DNA from: Chitinophagales bacterium
Lineage (GTDB): Bacteria; Bacteroidota; Bacteroidia; Chitinophagales; Chitinophagaceae
NCBI GenBank assembly: GCA_025353485.1
Contig: JANXQO010000005.1
Span: 1 to 45,481 of the forward strand
Reading direction: 5' to 3'
Length of the DNA stretch: 45,481 nt
Part shown: piece by piece, positions 45,008-45,481 of the stretch
Layout of the letters: every line of letters starts with the position of its first letter
Position numbering within the stretch: position 1 is the stretch's first letter
Notes under the pieces: model-generated
Database searches by the model: none
What the model was told of the DNA's origin: nothing
Seen by the model: the letters and a program-made list of their open reading frames with translations, nothing else
Translations under genes and position numbers: made by a program

Positions 45008-45218
45008 ATTGAGGAGAATGAAAATTTAGCAGTTTTTCAAAATGTTCTATTACCTGTATTGCGTGATCTTTTTTTACAGATGGAAAATCCTCTAAAAATT
45101 CATTCAGTGTATGCCCTGCTTTTAAATAATCAAAAAGGTTTTTTAATGGAACCCTTGTATTTGTAAAAACCGGTTGGCCACTTTGAATATTCGGTGATAT
45201 GGTAATCGGGTGTAACAT
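45000..45218 (-). CDS. DUF433 protein, second antitoxin-like gene
   Basis: The 72-residue DUF433 protein reads ITISPNIQSGQPVFTNTRVP, then the LFDYLKAGHTLNEFLEDFPSVKKDHAIQVIEHF helices. It is the first gene of the minus-strand pair, 8 bp overlapping the DUF5615 gene. It is likely a DNA-binding antitoxin-like partner, by analogy with the family. Confidence 0.85.
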   Translation of the reverse strand: MLHPITISPNIQSGQPVFTNTRVPLKNLFDYLKAGHTLNEFLEDFPSVKKDHAIQVIEHFEKLLNFHSPQYV

Positions 45219-45286
45219 TCTTATATCAAAGATAATAAAGTTTTACAGCCTTTAATTACAACCTAAATTAAAGATGGAGCTAATCT

Positions 45287-45481
45287 CTATCTCATGTTTT
45301 TATTTTCAATCTTATTTATTTTATCTACTCTTTTTTTATGGCGTGGCTCATTAGAAAATGATGCTGTAAGAAAAGTAAAAATAATTTCCCTCGCCAGCTC
45401 AATACCGATAACACGTTCGCCAATACATAACACATTTACATCATCATGCTCTACACATTGGTGTGCTGAGTATGTATCATG
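45287..45481 (-). CDS. rpiB: ribose-5-phosphate isomerase B, C-terminal part (5' end outside window)
   Basis: The minus-strand frame entering at the window end reads HDTYSAHQCVEHDDVNVLCI, then GERVIGIELAREII, SNEPRHKKRVDKI and ends in TAG at 45287-45289. HDDVNVLCIGERVIG is the conserved substrate-contact and dimer region of RpiB/LacAB-type isomerases. RpiB interconverts ribose-5-phosphate and ribulose-5-phosphate in the pentose phosphate pathway. 64 residues are visible of about 145 expected; the upstream part with the catalytic Cys lies beyond the window. Confidence 0.9.
   Translation of the reverse strand, partial: HDTYSAHQCVEHDDVNVLCIGERVIGIELAREIIFTFLTASFSNEPRHKKRVDKINKIENKNMR

Overview
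The window is low-GC bacterial DNA that looks like the chromosome of a Bacteroidota, most likely of the Chitinophagaceae. Several signs support this. Promoters carry the -33 TTG / -7 TAnnTTTG pattern, for example TTG-N20-TATCTTTG before padR at 32966-32996. Lipoprotein and secreted-protein leaders are abundant, and typical pairs such as PadR-PspC and MntR-Nramp are present. The tRNA has no encoded CCA. The assignment is inferred from these features, since no rRNA is present.

Layout. 1-9.0 kb: the 3' part of a secreted alpha/beta hydrolase, a cold-shock protein, a membrane methyltransferase-like protein, a DUF6263 protein, a DUF1223 lipoprotein, an MFS transporter, an SGNH lipoprotein, a GT35 phosphorylase-like protein and a TPR membrane protein. 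9.0-9.9 kb: a DUF433-DUF5615 toxin-antitoxin-like pair flanked by a duplicated fragment of the TPR gene. 10-15.1 kb: a DUF1624 membrane protein, a DHFR-family pseudogene and a translationally coupled pair of secreted peptidases (P1 and S9). 15.2-17.8 kb: a manganese/iron operon, mntR plus an Nramp transporter fused to a UspA domain, with a palindromic operator lying on the promoter. 17.9-24.7 kb: a DUF922 protein, a GT9 glycosyltransferase, a minus-strand operon of a DAACS symporter, DedA and an MFS transporter, then an APC permease. 24.8-26.6 kb: ssb, a LexA-like S24 repressor, a small secreted protein and tRNA-Ala(GGC). 26.7-29.0 kb: three tandem paralogous lipoproteins, each with two copies of a four-cysteine module joined by an Asn/Pro linker. 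29-33 kb: mitochondrial-type citrate synthase, a frameshifted lipoprotein gene and a class A beta-lactamase. 33-37.7 kb: PadR-PspC, gcvT and a ComB-like phosphatase. 37.8-41.6 kb: an ATP-grasp protein, a YqcI/YcgG (GntA/GrbE-like) protein overlapping a DUF1989 (GrbD-like) protein, and an APC permease. 41.7-45.5 kb: a PQQ-type sugar dehydrogenase, a class C beta-lactamase-type hydrolase, a second DUF5615/DUF433 pair and the 3' part of rpiB.

Three families of short, mostly intergenic inverted repeats lie at gene ends, and in places they supply stop codons, C-termini or start regions. The best candidates for undescribed biology are the overlapping YqcI/YcgG-DUF1989 pair with its transporter (possible N-N bond or guanidine N-oxygenation chemistry), the tandem double tetra-cysteine lipoproteins, and the GT35 protein that has Thr where the PLP-binding Lys should be.
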